This document shows positions 24,525 through 31,879 of a stretch of 42,189 bases of DNA, one piece after another. Below the pieces are notes generated by a model. It had not been told where the DNA came from. It did not search any database and was given only the letters and a program-made list of their open reading frames with translations. The position numbers and the translations under genes are program-made. The first letter of the stretch is position 1, and every line of letters begins with the position of its first letter. Source of the DNA: Levilactobacillus parabrevis ATCC 53295 (lineage in GTDB: Bacteria; Bacillota; Bacilli; Lactobacillales; Lactobacillaceae); contig NZ_AZCZ01000021.1 in NCBI RefSeq assembly GCF_001434055.1, positions 1-42,189 on the forward strand, in the 5' to 3' direction.

Positions 24525-24550
24525 TTAGCACTCTAAAAATTGAGTGCTAA
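24525..24550 (+). promoter_or_regulatory. CIRCE (HrcA operator) with 8-nt spacer
   Basis: Perfect arms TTAGCACTC (24525-24533) and GAGTGCTAA (24542-24550). The usual spacer is nine nucleotides; here it is eight. It lies about 75 bp before the hsp20 start. Confidence 0.85.
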
Positions 24551-24624
24551 TTATTTGCAATTCTGACCAATACTGACTATTATAGAAAATGTAATCAAAC
24601 AAAGCAGAAAGGGGTTAATTGATT

Positions 24625-25050
24625 ATGGCTAATGATGTAATGAACCGGAACTTTGATTTCTTTGATCCAATGAATTTCTTTAACGAAGTGGGTAACTTGG
24701 GTCACGATATGTTTAGTGGTGAGAGTGATATGAAGACCGACGTTGTTGAACACGACAAGGACTACGTGGTTACAGCTGAATTGCCAGGATTCAAGAAGGA
24801 TGATATCCACGTGGATTACCGTGATGAGACGTTGCGGATCTCTGGTAAGTCCGAAGTCAATCAATCCACTAAGGACGATGACGGACGGATCTTACGGCAA
24901 GAGCGTCACAGCCAAAACGTTGCCCGTTCCTTCTATCTGCCAAATATTGACTTGAAGCAGGTCAAGGCAGGCTTCACTGATGGTGTCTTGACGTTGACCC
25001 TGCCAAAGCAAACCGAAGTTGAAGACAACCATAAAATCAGTATTGACTAG
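24625..25050 (+). CDS. hsp20: Small heat-shock protein, Hsp20/alpha-crystallin family
   Basis: 141 residues from ATG 24625; AAAGGGG precedes it. The alpha-crystallin domain spans about 35-130: MKTDVVEHDKDYVVTAELPG, KDDIHVDYRDETLRISG, and GVLTLTLPK near the end (the conserved G-V-L-x-L-x-x-P). Short N-terminal arm with NRNFDFFDPMNFF. It is an ATP-independent chaperone that holds unfolding proteins. Upstream CIRCE and CtsR-like repeats predict dual heat-shock repression, as known for small heat-shock genes of lactobacilli. Confidence 0.95.
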   Translation: MANDVMNRNFDFFDPMNFFNEVGNLGHDMFSGESDMKTDVVEHDKDYVVTAELPGFKKDDIHVDYRDETLRISGKSEVNQSTKDDDGRILRQERHSQNVARSFYLPNIDLKQVKAGFTDGVLTLTLPKQTEVEDNHKISID

Positions 25051-25068
25051 TCGCTAAAGACGAGTGAA

Positions 25069-25110
25069 GGCACGCATTCTGGAGAGATCGGAATACGTGC
25101 CTTTTCTTTT
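25069..25110 (+). terminator. Terminator after hsp20
   Basis: GGCACG-ATTC and GAAT-CGTGCC arms followed by TTTTCTTTT. Confidence 0.8.
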
Positions 25111-25119
25111 AGGGAAAAT

Positions 25120-25166
25120 AAAAGACCTGATTGGCAGTAAATTTCTTATCAGCCATCAGATCTTTT
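25120..25166 (-). terminator. Terminator of the aldo/keto reductase gene
   Basis: AAAAGA-CTGAT-GGC and GCC-ATCAG-TCTTTT arms; the minus strand ends in TTTT. Confidence 0.75.
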
Positions 25167-25173
25167 CTAATCA

Positions 25174-26022
25174 TTAGTATTGTTTACCCGTTTCATAAAC
25201 GATTTCCGGTTCGTTCCCGGTCCGTTGGTACTTGTTTAGCAGGTCAATCGTGGACATTTCGTCTTCATCCAACGTGAAGTCAAAGACCTTCGTGTTTTCG
25301 ACGATCCGTTCTGGATGTTGGGACTTGGGAATCGGTAGGATGCCGTGTTGGAGTTCCCAGCGCAGGATAACTTGAGCGACGGACTTGTCGTGGTGCTTCC
25401 CAATCTTAGCGATCATTGGGTCGCCCAGAACAGCGCGCCGGCCCAGTGGACTCCACGCTTCCGTCACGATGTTGTGTTGCTTGTTGTAGTCCAGCAGTGC
25501 CAACTGGTTTAGGTAGGGGTGGTATTCCACTTGGTCAACGACCGGCATTTCTTTAGCCTTGGTTGCCAGTAAGTCCAAATGTGCCGCGGTGTAGTTGGAA
25601 ACCCCGATAGACTTGACCTTGCCATCCGCCTTCAATTGTTCAAAGGCGCGCCACGTGTCGAAGAAATGTTCGCGCACAGGCCAGTGAATCAGTAATAGGT
25701 CCAAGTAATCCGTTTGCAGGCGCTTGAGAGACCCTTCGACAGACTTCAACGTTTGGTCGTAGCCCTGAACTTCTTCAGCAACTTTACTCGTCAAATACAG
25801 TTCCTGACGAGGGATTTCGAGACGGTGCAGCGTTTCCCCTAAGATATCCTCGTTGCGGTAAAGCATCGCCGTATCAAATAGCCGATAGCCTTCGTCCCAT
25901 GCGGTTTTAATGGTGGTATCCATGCTTTCTTGGTCGCTGATGAGGTAGGTCCCGAAACCAAAACCAGGAATCTTGTTGCCATCCGCGAGTTTGATCGTAT
26001 CTGCAATGTTGGTAAGTGTCAT
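25174..26022 (-). CDS. Aldo/keto reductase
   Basis: 282 residues, a single (beta/alpha)8 barrel. Catalytic tetrad: the Asp of RLFDTAMLY, the Tyr of the same segment, the Lys of YLTSKV, and the His of LLLIHWP. NADPH-binding end: PIPKSQHPERI. Members of this soluble family reduce aldehydes, methylglyoxal-type dicarbonyls or 2,5-diketogluconate. ATG 26022 follows a GGAGGAAG site. It is monocistronic; the substrate is not readable. Confidence 0.93.
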   Translation of the reverse strand: MTLTNIADTIKLADGNKIPGFGFGTYLISDQESMDTTIKTAWDEGYRLFDTAMLYRNEDILGETLHRLEIPRQELYLTSKVAEEVQGYDQTLKSVEGSLKRLQTDYLDLLLIHWPVREHFFDTWRAFEQLKADGKVKSIGVSNYTAAHLDLLATKAKEMPVVDQVEYHPYLNQLALLDYNKQHNIVTEAWSPLGRRAVLGDPMIAKIGKHHDKSVAQVILRWELQHGILPIPKSQHPERIVENTKVFDFTLDEDEMSTIDLLNKYQRTGNEPEIVYETGKQY

Positions 26023-26159
26023 TAGTTCTTCCTCCTTGGCATTAAGGGCGTTGATCGAAATGTTGTTAGGCCACTTCAGGCTTACCCGAAGTTTGGCGGT
26101 CAGCGTCTAAATACGGTTATAAATAATATGTTAAGCCAATTTGGCGGTATTGGTAACGC

Positions 26160-26321
26160 TTACTTTTTGGCTTTGAATTGGTCGTAGAGGTTAATCGCGG
26201 CTTCTGCCAGCATCCCGAAAGTCATCAACCACATGGCCAACATCTCTTGATGTGCCAGCATGCAGCCGAGCAAGATAATGTAGAGGATAAATAAAATAAC
26301 TGCCGATGATTTATGATTCAT
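26160..26321 (-). CDS. Small membrane protein, two helices
   Basis: 53 residues from ATG 26321, set by GGGAGGAAT upstream. Two hydrophobic stretches (AVILFILYIILLGCML and MLAMWLMTFGMLAEAAI) and a charged C-terminus (YDQFKAKK). No family recognised. It lies between the aldo/keto reductase and the divergent P-type ATPase. Confidence 0.6.
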   Translation of the reverse strand: MNHKSSAVILFILYIILLGCMLAHQEMLAMWLMTFGMLAEAAINLYDQFKAKK

Positions 26322-26492
26322 GGTAATTCCTCCCTCGTGTAATTGGGTCCATCTCCATTTAACCACTCTTGCCGAGCCCTGTTAACAGCTAGCGTTTCAT
26401 TTAAGAATCCCAAAAATGCAACAGATTAGTCGGCGTGAAAGCGCATTATCGAGTACAATATGGGTAACGAATCGGTAAAGGAGGACGCCTAA

Positions 26493-28832
26493 ATGACAGA
26501 ACGTTACCTGCCACCGCTCGATCAAGGCTTAACTGCGGTCGAAGTGAAACAACGGGTGGCTGAGGGGCTAAAGAATGACCCGCTACCACCGTTAACGCGG
26601 AGTGTAAAACAAATATTTAGAGACAACTTATTAACGCTATTTAATTTAATCAACATTCTGCTGGGTGGCCTCGTGCTGTTCACTGGCAGCTATAAAAATT
26701 TACTGTTTTTAGGTGTCGTGATTTTTAATACCGGGATTGGAATTTTTCAGGAAATTCGGTCGAAACGGCAAGTCGATAAACTCGCGCTACTTTCGGAGGC
26801 CCAGATTAACGTGCTGCGAGATGGCGAGCTCACGGCGATGCATCAGGACAAAATCGTCCAGGATGACCTGCTTGCCATTGGTCGCGGGGACCAACTACCA
26901 GTCGACGGTTTGGTTCGCGAGACGGCGGGGATGGAAGTCGATGAATCCCAGATTACCGGAGAATCGACGCCAATCATTAAGAACACCAACGATCAACTGG
27001 TCTCCGGAAGCGTCATTCTCGGTGGAAAGGCCATTGTACAAGCGACCAAGGTCGGCAGTGGCAGCTTCGTCAAACAGCTGGCTCATTCGGCTAAGCAAAA
27101 ACGGCGTTCCGCTAGCCAACTCCTGATCATTATTAACCGGATTATTAAAGTGTTGACCTTTGCCATTATTCCTTTGGGAGCAGCGTTGTTCGTCTCCGCG
27201 TTGATGCGAGGACAGGACCAAAACCGCGCCATTCTGGGAACGGTTGCTTCGATGGTCGGGATGATTCCAGAAGGTTTAGTTCTGTTGACGTCGGTGGCGT
27301 TGGCTGCGGGGGCTTTTACTCTGGGTCGGCGACACGTGTTGGTTCGAGAACTACCTGCCATTGAAGCGCTGGCGCGAGTCGACGTTCTGTGTTTGGATAA
27401 GACCGGGACTATCACTAACGGTAAATTGGAATTAGAAAAGGTCGAAGCCGTAGGTAATCAGTCAACGGACGACCTGAATGAAACATTGGCCCAACTGGTG
27501 TCGGCGACGGGTGACGACAACGAAACGGCAACGGCCATCAAGAACGCGCTGGGAACACCAACCGTCACGTCACCAGAAGTCTTGCCGTTCTCCTCTGGAC
27601 GTAAGTGGAGTGGAGCTCGGTTGGCCACTGGGGCTTACGTCATGGGGGCGCCGGAGTTTATTTTTGATAACGTGCCAGCTGATGTGAAGCAACGAATTCA
27701 AACACTCGCCGCGCAAGGCTATCGGGTCCTGTTGCTGGCTGAAGTCACGGCATTAACGGCACCCAAGCCCACTAATCCGGAGGCAATTGGTCTGATTTTG
27801 ATTACCGATGAATTGCGGCCGCGGGCCAAGGACACCTTTAGCTTCTTTGCCAATCAGGATGTGGCGCTGAAGGTCATCTCCGGGGATAATCCGGTGACGG
27901 TTGCCAGTATCGCTGGTCGGGCCGGAATTGACGGCGCTGATCAGTTGGTCGACATGAGTCAGGTCGGGGAAGAACCCGACTATGATCGACTGGTTGCGGA
28001 CTACAACGTCTTCGGTCGGGTCACGCCGCAGCAGAAGCAGGGACTGATCAAGGCCTACCAAACGGCCGGGCATACCGTTGCCATGACTGGGGATGGGGTC
28101 AATGACCTGTTGGCGCTGCGCCAGTCGGATTGCAGTATTGCGATGGCCTCGGGGAGTGAGGCCACGAAGAGTCTGGCGGATTTCGTACTGGTCGACTCCA
28201 ACTTTGATGCGATGATCAACGTCCTGAATGAAGGTCGCCGGGTTATTAATAACATCGAGCGGGTGGCCTCACTCTACCTGATCAAGACCATGTATTCCGT
28301 GGTGTTGACGCTGATCTTTATCTTCATGAGCCGTAGCTATCCGTTTGAGCCGATTCAGCTAACACCAATCTCTTCACTGATGGTTGGAATTCCAACATTC
28401 TTCCTAGCGCTACAGCCAAACTACGCGCGAATCGCTGGCCGTTTCATGAAGCAAGTCATGGAGGTCGCTGCGCCGGCAGCCGTCTGTGTAGTGGGCTACA
28501 TTCTGGTCATTTTGGCATTGGGCACGCAATTTGGTCTGAGCTTCGCCACGACCTCTACGCTGAGTGTCCTGATGACGGGGCTGATCAGCCTAAATGCCTT
28601 GATTATGGTGGCCCGGCCGCTGAACCGGTTTAAGATCGGGCTGATTGCCCTCATGGCGGGACTCTTTGCCGTCGTCTTCCTACTGTTTGGTCCGATTTTC
28701 TCGCTGGTTAGCCTGTTGAATTGGAAACTGGCTTTGATTTACTTACCACTGATGATCAGCGTGTACCCAGTCTTCATCGTGGTTCAAGAAGGCTTAGGCA
28801 AACGGATCTTGAGTCGTATTCGGTGGCGGTAA
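26493..28832 (+). CDS. CtpE-like cation-transporting P-type ATPase
   Basis: 779 residues, complete. Motifs: TGES (155-158), the membrane motif MIPEGL (257-262) in place of metal CPx, the DKTGTIT phosphorylation site (D302), SGDNP, TGDGVNDL. The short N-terminus and PEGLVLLTSVAL helix resemble the CtpE-type branch, members of which have been linked to Ca2+ transport. About ten membrane helices. Start ATG 26493 with GGAGG upstream. Calcium is the most likely ion by family analogy; this is not proved by the sequence. Confidence 0.85.
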   Translation: MTERYLPPLDQGLTAVEVKQRVAEGLKNDPLPPLTRSVKQIFRDNLLTLFNLINILLGGLVLFTGSYKNLLFLGVVIFNTGIGIFQEIRSKRQVDKLALLSEAQINVLRDGELTAMHQDKIVQDDLLAIGRGDQLPVDGLVRETAGMEVDESQITGESTPIIKNTNDQLVSGSVILGGKAIVQATKVGSGSFVKQLAHSAKQKRRSASQLLIIINRIIKVLTFAIIPLGAALFVSALMRGQDQNRAILGTVASMVGMIPEGLVLLTSVALAAGAFTLGRRHVLVRELPAIEALARVDVLCLDKTGTITNGKLELEKVEAVGNQSTDDLNETLAQLVSATGDDNETATAIKNALGTPTVTSPEVLPFSSGRKWSGARLATGAYVMGAPEFIFDNVPADVKQRIQTLAAQGYRVLLLAEVTALTAPKPTNPEAIGLILITDELRPRAKDTFSFFANQDVALKVISGDNPVTVASIAGRAGIDGADQLVDMSQVGEEPDYDRLVADYNVFGRVTPQQKQGLIKAYQTAGHTVAMTGDGVNDLLALRQSDCSIAMASGSEATKSLADFVLVDSNFDAMINVLNEGRRVINNIERVASLYLIKTMYSVVLTLIFIFMSRSYPFEPIQLTPISSLMVGIPTFFLALQPNYARIAGRFMKQVMEVAAPAAVCVVGYILVILALGTQFGLSFATTSTLSVLMTGLISLNALIMVARPLNRFKIGLIALMAGLFAVVFLLFGPIFSLVSLLNWKLALIYLPLMISVYPVFIVVQEGLGKRILSRIRWR

Positions 28833-28913
28833 AGGTTGATTATTGGTGCAATGAGATTATCCCAAAACACGGATGTTGGCTACTCTAAAGCTGATAAACC
28901 TAACTACAAAAGT

Positions 28914-28953
28914 AACGCGGTCAGTGCACAACTCGTCCACTGGCCGCGTTTTC
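28914..28953 (+). terminator. Terminator after the CtpE-like ATPase
   Basis: AACGCGG-CAGTG and CACTG-CCGCGTT arms followed by TTCGTCTT. Confidence 0.75.
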
Positions 28954-28980
28954 GTCTTAACGCTAGCTGAAATAACTTAA

Positions 28981-29023
28981 TCTAGTTATATCTAGTCACT
29001 AGAACTAGGTAATATGCTATAAT
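28981..29023 (+). promoter_or_regulatory. Promoter of the DUF1836 gene packed with TCTAGT half-sites
   Basis: Extended -10 TGCTATAAT (29015-29023). Just upstream are TCTAGT (28981-28986), TCTAGT (28991-28996), ACTAGA (28998-29003) and ACTAGG (29004-29009); the middle pair makes the palindrome TCTAGTCACTAGA. These cover the -35 region, as a repressor operator would. Confidence 0.6.
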
Positions 29024-29055
29024 GAAAGCAAGAAATAGAAGGGCAGGGAAGAAAT

Positions 29056-29583
29056 ATGGCTGATTATAATCAATATACCCGTTGGGAAAACCAGATGCAC
29101 AAAGCGAAGTTGCCACGATGGGATGATTTACCAAAGTTTGACCTCTACATGGACCAGGTGACGGCCTTGATCAACGATATTCTGGGACCATTAGGTATCG
29201 ATACCATCACGCCGGCAATGATCAATAATTATGTGAAGCATCACGTGATCCTAGCGCCCGTCAAGAAGAAGTATCAGACAATGCAGTTGACGGATATCTT
29301 GATGATCAGCCTCCTTAAGCCCATGTTCCAAACGGATACGGTGCGCTCCGGGATTGACCAGATCACGGCCGGAGATTACCCCAAGCAAGCCTACGATAAC
29401 TTCATTGGCCAGCTGGAAGACCGCTTGCACCATTTAGGTGAGGAACAGGTTCAACCCGCTGCTAAGGACTTAAACGAAAAGTTGATGCAGGTTGCGGTCG
29501 ATGCCGTAGTAGCCCGGTTACAGTCGGAAAAACTACTGCACTTGATTAAGCGTCCGCTCCGAAAGATTGAAAAAAGTAAATAG
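29056..29583 (+). CDS. DUF1836 protein, probable DNA-binding regulator
   Basis: 175 residues. The core LPRWDDLPKFDLYMDQVTAL and MINNYVKHHVI-APVKKKY are the DUF1836 signature; the family is thought to have a MerR-like helix-turn-helix. There is no effector domain beyond the helical C-terminus. ATG 29056 follows AGGGAAG. The palindrome-rich promoter suggests autoregulation. Other targets are unknown. Confidence 0.85.
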   Translation: MADYNQYTRWENQMHKAKLPRWDDLPKFDLYMDQVTALINDILGPLGIDTITPAMINNYVKHHVILAPVKKKYQTMQLTDILMISLLKPMFQTDTVRSGIDQITAGDYPKQAYDNFIGQLEDRLHHLGEEQVQPAAKDLNEKLMQVAVDAVVARLQSEKLLHLIKRPLRKIEKSK

Positions 29584-29593
29584 GCTTTAACGT

Positions 29594-29633
29594 AAAAAAG
29601 ATGCCTGACTAGTTATAGTCGAGCATCTTTTTT
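29594..29633. terminator. Bidirectional terminator between DUF1836 and GDPD genes
   Basis: AAAAAAGATGC...GCATCTTTTTT with inner GACT/AGTC pairing; T-runs on both strands. Confidence 0.85.
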
Positions 29634-29652
29634 CTATACGACTGGTTAGAGC

Positions 29653-31446
29653 TTACTGCGTCTGTGTCTCTAACGTTAAGTCGTTCATAAATGTTAACAG
29701 GAGGTTGGCGTAGCTCGGATGATCCGTGTTGTCCTTAATTTCCTGCTGAATCAGGTGGAGGTTATTGGTGATGACGCCGTTAGCCCCAATAAACATCATC
29801 TGATCCATGCTGGTAATATCATCGATATCCCAGGCGTAAACCTTCTTATGTTCGCGGTTAGCCTGCTCAATGAAGGCGTCGTTAAGCGTAGTTGCCTCCA
29901 TGGTGTAGGCGTTGGCCCGTGTGTGGGGAAAGGTCAGGTTATACGGCATGATATAGCTGACAAAGAGGTCGGGATGCTCCATCTTCAACCGGTTCATAAT
30001 GGTGTAACTTAGGGTGTGAACCTGCTCGTGATTGGCGAGGATACGAGCACCGAATTGCCGGTAGAACCGTTCGGGGAGGTCCTTGGTGTCGGCACCGCCA
30101 GTTTTAATTTCAATTAGTAATTTTTGATGGTGTTTGATCGCCGTGTTGAGGTAATCATTGAAACTGGGAATCTTTGCCTGGTAACCATTTTCGGTGACCG
30201 TGACGTTAGCCAATTGCTTGAGGGTCATGGACGAGACTTTGCGTTTGAGATTGGCGAGATTTTTTAAATTAGCATCGTGCATGACGACAAACTGATGGTC
30301 CTTCGTCATTCGAATATCCATTTCAACGTAATCCGGCCGTTCCTGGCTGGTCTTGACCATGGCGGGAATTGTATTTTGGACGCCGTTGCCGTTGTCCACA
30401 CCACGGTGGGCAATCGTCAGTGGTCTACTCATGGTCAACCCATTCAGGTAGATCAAGTTGAATCCGACTAGGGCGGCGCTAATGGCCGCTAGACCAGTGA
30501 TAATCAAGAGTCGCGTTCGTAGCCGAGTCTTGGCGGGCTCACGAAAGCTGAACAGAGTGGATGGTGCGGGTTGGTGCGCGTCATGACTACTGAGAATCAC
30601 CATCATAAAAATCACGGTGGCGTAGCAGACGATGAATTCCGTAATAACCTCCATTAAAAAGAGATTGATGGTCGCGGTGACTAGGGCAATCCCCGTCTTA
30701 TCAAAGAGAACTTGGCCCACGTAGATGGTCATGTAGATAGCAGCGACAACGATGCTGACGATGACTAGGGTCACGATAATTTTAAGAAAATAGTTCCAGA
30801 AGTGACCGCGGGTGCGTTGCCAGCTAAGGCGAATGGCGTCACGGCTGTGATAGTGGTCGATCATCATTAAGGGGAGGACGGCAATTAACCGAATTCCCAG
30901 ATAAGCCGCGCCAACGTAGAAGATACCCAGGAGGATGGCAAAAGCGTTGTTGGCCATAAGGTAGCTGATAATAAATGCCGGAATCTTGGCCTTATTGAGC
31001 AGTGGGGTTGTAAAAAGTTCGCTCCCAAAGGGCATGATCACGATGAAGTAGCCAATAAAGAAGAGAAAAGTACTAGGCGAGGCCCCGGCGATGCTACGAA
31101 TGGTATCGCCTAAAACGGCCAGCATGGTTTGAGGCCGACCGTGACGGATATTGGTGATCCCCAGAAGTAGGTAGGCAAACTGCCAATAGATCAAGGTCGT
31201 AATGGCGAGCAGAATGACGATCAGCCCTAGGATGGCTAGAGGATGATGGATCAATAGGGCGCCAATATTGGTATAGGAGACGTAAGGTACGTGTTGCCAG
31301 CGCATCAAAGCAGCAGTCAACCAGGTAAAGGTAGGCACCGCAATGTAGCTGACGACCAGGTTGGTTAGAAAGACTAGGGTGACGTAACTACCCCAATGAT
31401 GGAAAAAGTGGCTGTTCGCGTCACGCCAGAAAGCTAAGGGTCGCAT
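29653..31446 (-). CDS. Membrane-anchored glycerophosphodiester phosphodiesterase
   Basis: 597 residues from ATG 31446 (a GTG nine bases earlier is an alternative). About seven or eight membrane helices (residues 20-330) are followed by an outward-facing GDPD domain (about 340-590). Catalytic marks: IAHRGVDNGNGVQNT, VEMDI (Glu and Asp metal ligands), VVMHDANL (HD), LIEIKTG, and the C-terminal YAWDID and GANGVITN segments. It would hydrolyse glycerophosphodiesters such as lipoteichoic-acid or phospholipid head groups. It is a single-gene unit ended by a bidirectional terminator. Confidence 0.9.
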   Translation of the reverse strand: MRPLAFWRDANSHFFHHWGSYVTLVFLTNLVVSYIAVPTFTWLTAALMRWQHVPYVSYTNIGALLIHHPLAILGLIVILLAITTLIYWQFAYLLLGITNIRHGRPQTMLAVLGDTIRSIAGASPSTFLFFIGYFIVIMPFGSELFTTPLLNKAKIPAFIISYLMANNAFAILLGIFYVGAAYLGIRLIAVLPLMMIDHYHSRDAIRLSWQRTRGHFWNYFLKIIVTLVIVSIVVAAIYMTIYVGQVLFDKTGIALVTATINLFLMEVITEFIVCYATVIFMMVILSSHDAHQPAPSTLFSFREPAKTRLRTRLLIITGLAAISAALVGFNLIYLNGLTMSRPLTIAHRGVDNGNGVQNTIPAMVKTSQERPDYVEMDIRMTKDHQFVVMHDANLKNLANLKRKVSSMTLKQLANVTVTENGYQAKIPSFNDYLNTAIKHHQKLLIEIKTGGADTKDLPERFYRQFGARILANHEQVHTLSYTIMNRLKMEHPDLFVSYIMPYNLTFPHTRANAYTMEATTLNDAFIEQANREHKKVYAWDIDDITSMDQMMFIGANGVITNNLHLIQQEIKDNTDHPSYANLLLTFMNDLTLETQTQ

Positions 31447-31660
31447 AGAAATCACGCTTTCAAATTTATTTGCGATTTACGGCTAACTGGCATGGCGTGC
31501 TTTCACCGTGCGCAGTGGCCGAACTAGAGATTTTTCATGTCTTAACTGTAGCATACTCGTTGCACCGCCGGTATGGAAACTGCCCAGTTGGTGGAAAAAA
31601 CTTGGCGAACACAAGAGTTCAGTGGCGCAACTGCCAGAATTATGAAAGAAAAGTGATGGG

Positions 31661-31678
31661 TTGTGATTTAAAATACAT
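31661..31678. promoter_or_regulatory. Rex-like site, distal
   Basis: TTGTGATTTAAAATACAT; it shares TTGTGATTT-N5-ACAT with the proximal site 118 bp downstream. Confidence 0.45.
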
Positions 31679-31710
31679 CAAAAAATTTCTGAAAAGTTTT
31701 TTAAAATTTG

Positions 31711-31724
31711 TGTATGCGCTTACA
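31711..31724 (+). promoter_or_regulatory. cre-like site (CcpA) before adhE
   Basis: TGTATGCGCTTACA matches TGWAANCGNTNWCA with one mismatch, about 100 bp upstream of the -35 box. Confidence 0.6.
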
Positions 31725-31778
31725 TTCTTTATCGCTGTAAGCCTTGCTGGCGGCGGGTTTGTTTGTCAGTCCAACTAG

Positions 31779-31831
31779 TTGTGATTTTTTTAACATAAAC
31801 CTCTTGCAGAATTTTAAAAAGGTGATATGAT
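31779..31831 (+). promoter_or_regulatory. Rex-like site and promoter of adhE
   Basis: TTGTGATTTTTTTAACAT (31779-31796) lies directly upstream of -35 TTGCAG (31804-31809), a 16-bp spacer and -10 TATGAT (31826-31831). It matches the Rex palindrome at about 15 of 18 positions. Confidence 0.6.
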
Positions 31832-31879
31832 TTAACTCGTGAAGAACTTAACAAGATGTTTTCAAATGGAGGCATAAAA

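Larger units (their letters stand above)
31447..31879. other. Long regulatory region between GDPD and adhE
   Basis: No gene is supported. It holds Rex-like sites (31661-31678, 31779-31796), a cre-like site (31711-31724) and the adhE promoter. Confidence 0.6.

Noticed and set aside
26436-26449. cre-like sequence TGAAAGCGCATTAT before the CtpE-like ATPase
   Set aside because: More than one mismatch in conserved positions, including loss of the second-half T and CA.
31470-31778. Reading frame of 102 residues between GDPD and adhE
   Set aside because: No ribosome site, unusual composition, and it overlaps the Rex-like and cre-like sites of adhE; no family resemblance.
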